A DNA stretch of 5,410 nt from Tardiphaga sp. (GTDB lineage Bacteria > Pseudomonadota > Alphaproteobacteria > Rhizobiales > Xanthobacteraceae). The position numbers and the translations under genes were made by a program. The notes under the pieces were generated by a model. It searched no databases. It was not told where the DNA came from and saw only the letters and a list, made by a program, of their open reading frames with translations. Where the stretch lies: contig JACMOT010000080.1 of NCBI GenBank assembly GCA_014377915.1, forward strand, positions 1-5,410, in the 5' to 3' direction. Of the stretch, positions 5,392 to 5,410 are shown piece by piece. Each line of letters starts with the position of its first letter. Position 1 is the stretch's first letter.

Positions 5392-5410
5392 GCCCGGCGA
5401 TCCGCCGGGC
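5392..5410. other. Short GC-rich hairpin at the window edge
   Basis: GCCCGGCG-ATC-CGCCGGGC is a perfect 8-bp stem with a 3-nt loop. It could be the stem of a terminator for a gene to the right, but on the minus strand no T-run follows, and on the plus strand the next bases are outside the window. Confidence 0.35.

Larger units (their letters stand above)
5255..5410. other. Upstream intergenic region of the oxidoreductase gene; no gene recognised
   Basis: Open frames reaching the right edge exist on the minus strand (to a TGA at 5278 and a TAA at 5331). They use codons rare in this GC-rich genome (ATA, TTA, AGG) or give unrecognisable peptides, so I do not call them. A plus-strand ATG at 5377 could open a gene beyond the window but has no RBS. 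Confidence 0.5.

Noticed and set aside
5278..5409. C-terminal end of an upstream minus-strand gene
   Set aside because: The open frame uses ATA, TTA and AGG codons unlike the neighbouring genes and overlaps the candidate promoter; no recognisable protein.

Overview
The window is high-GC DNA from an alphaproteobacterium. It is most likely Bradyrhizobiaceae (Bradyrhizobium / Rhodopseudomonas / Afipia / Nitrobacter group). This rests on protein-level familiarity of the aminopeptidase, PrmA and the 63-residue protein, on an intergenic palindrome beginning and ending in GTCATTCCGGGG...CCCCGGAATGAC that I recall as a very common repeat in that family, and on a candidate EcfG-type (general stress response) promoter. 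No database search was possible, so the genus is an inference.

Layout, left to right: (1) 1-236, minus strand, the N-terminus of a Bcr/CflA-like MFS efflux transporter, cut by the window edge. (2) 256-2091, minus, a complete three-domain Xaa-Pro aminopeptidase (M24B) with all five metal ligands, in a likely operon with the transporter. (3) 2092-2277, a divergent regulatory region with a 13-bp palindrome that also resembles a sigma-54 element, and an EcfG-like promoter reading right. (4) 2278-2469, plus, a small basic protein of unknown function with a good RBS. (5) 2474-3406, minus, prmA (ribosomal protein L11 methyltransferase), convergent with the small gene across 4 bp. (6) 3407-3643, an intergenic region with a perfect DnaA box in a short 12-bp periodic array, then a 121-bp bipartite palindromic repeat. 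(7) 3644-5254, minus, a complete PYROXD2/CrtI-like FAD-dependent oxidoreductase. (8) 5255-5410, its presumed promoter region and a small hairpin at the window edge.

These are mostly housekeeping or accessory-metabolic genes with no obvious shared pathway: peptide turnover, drug or metabolite efflux, ribosome modification, and an orphan FAD enzyme. I see no phage, CRISPR, toxin-antitoxin, secretion or biosynthetic-cluster signature, and no convincing new system. The items most worth a second look are the stress-promoter candidate in front of the small unknown protein, the nested REP-like palindrome, and the DnaA-box array.
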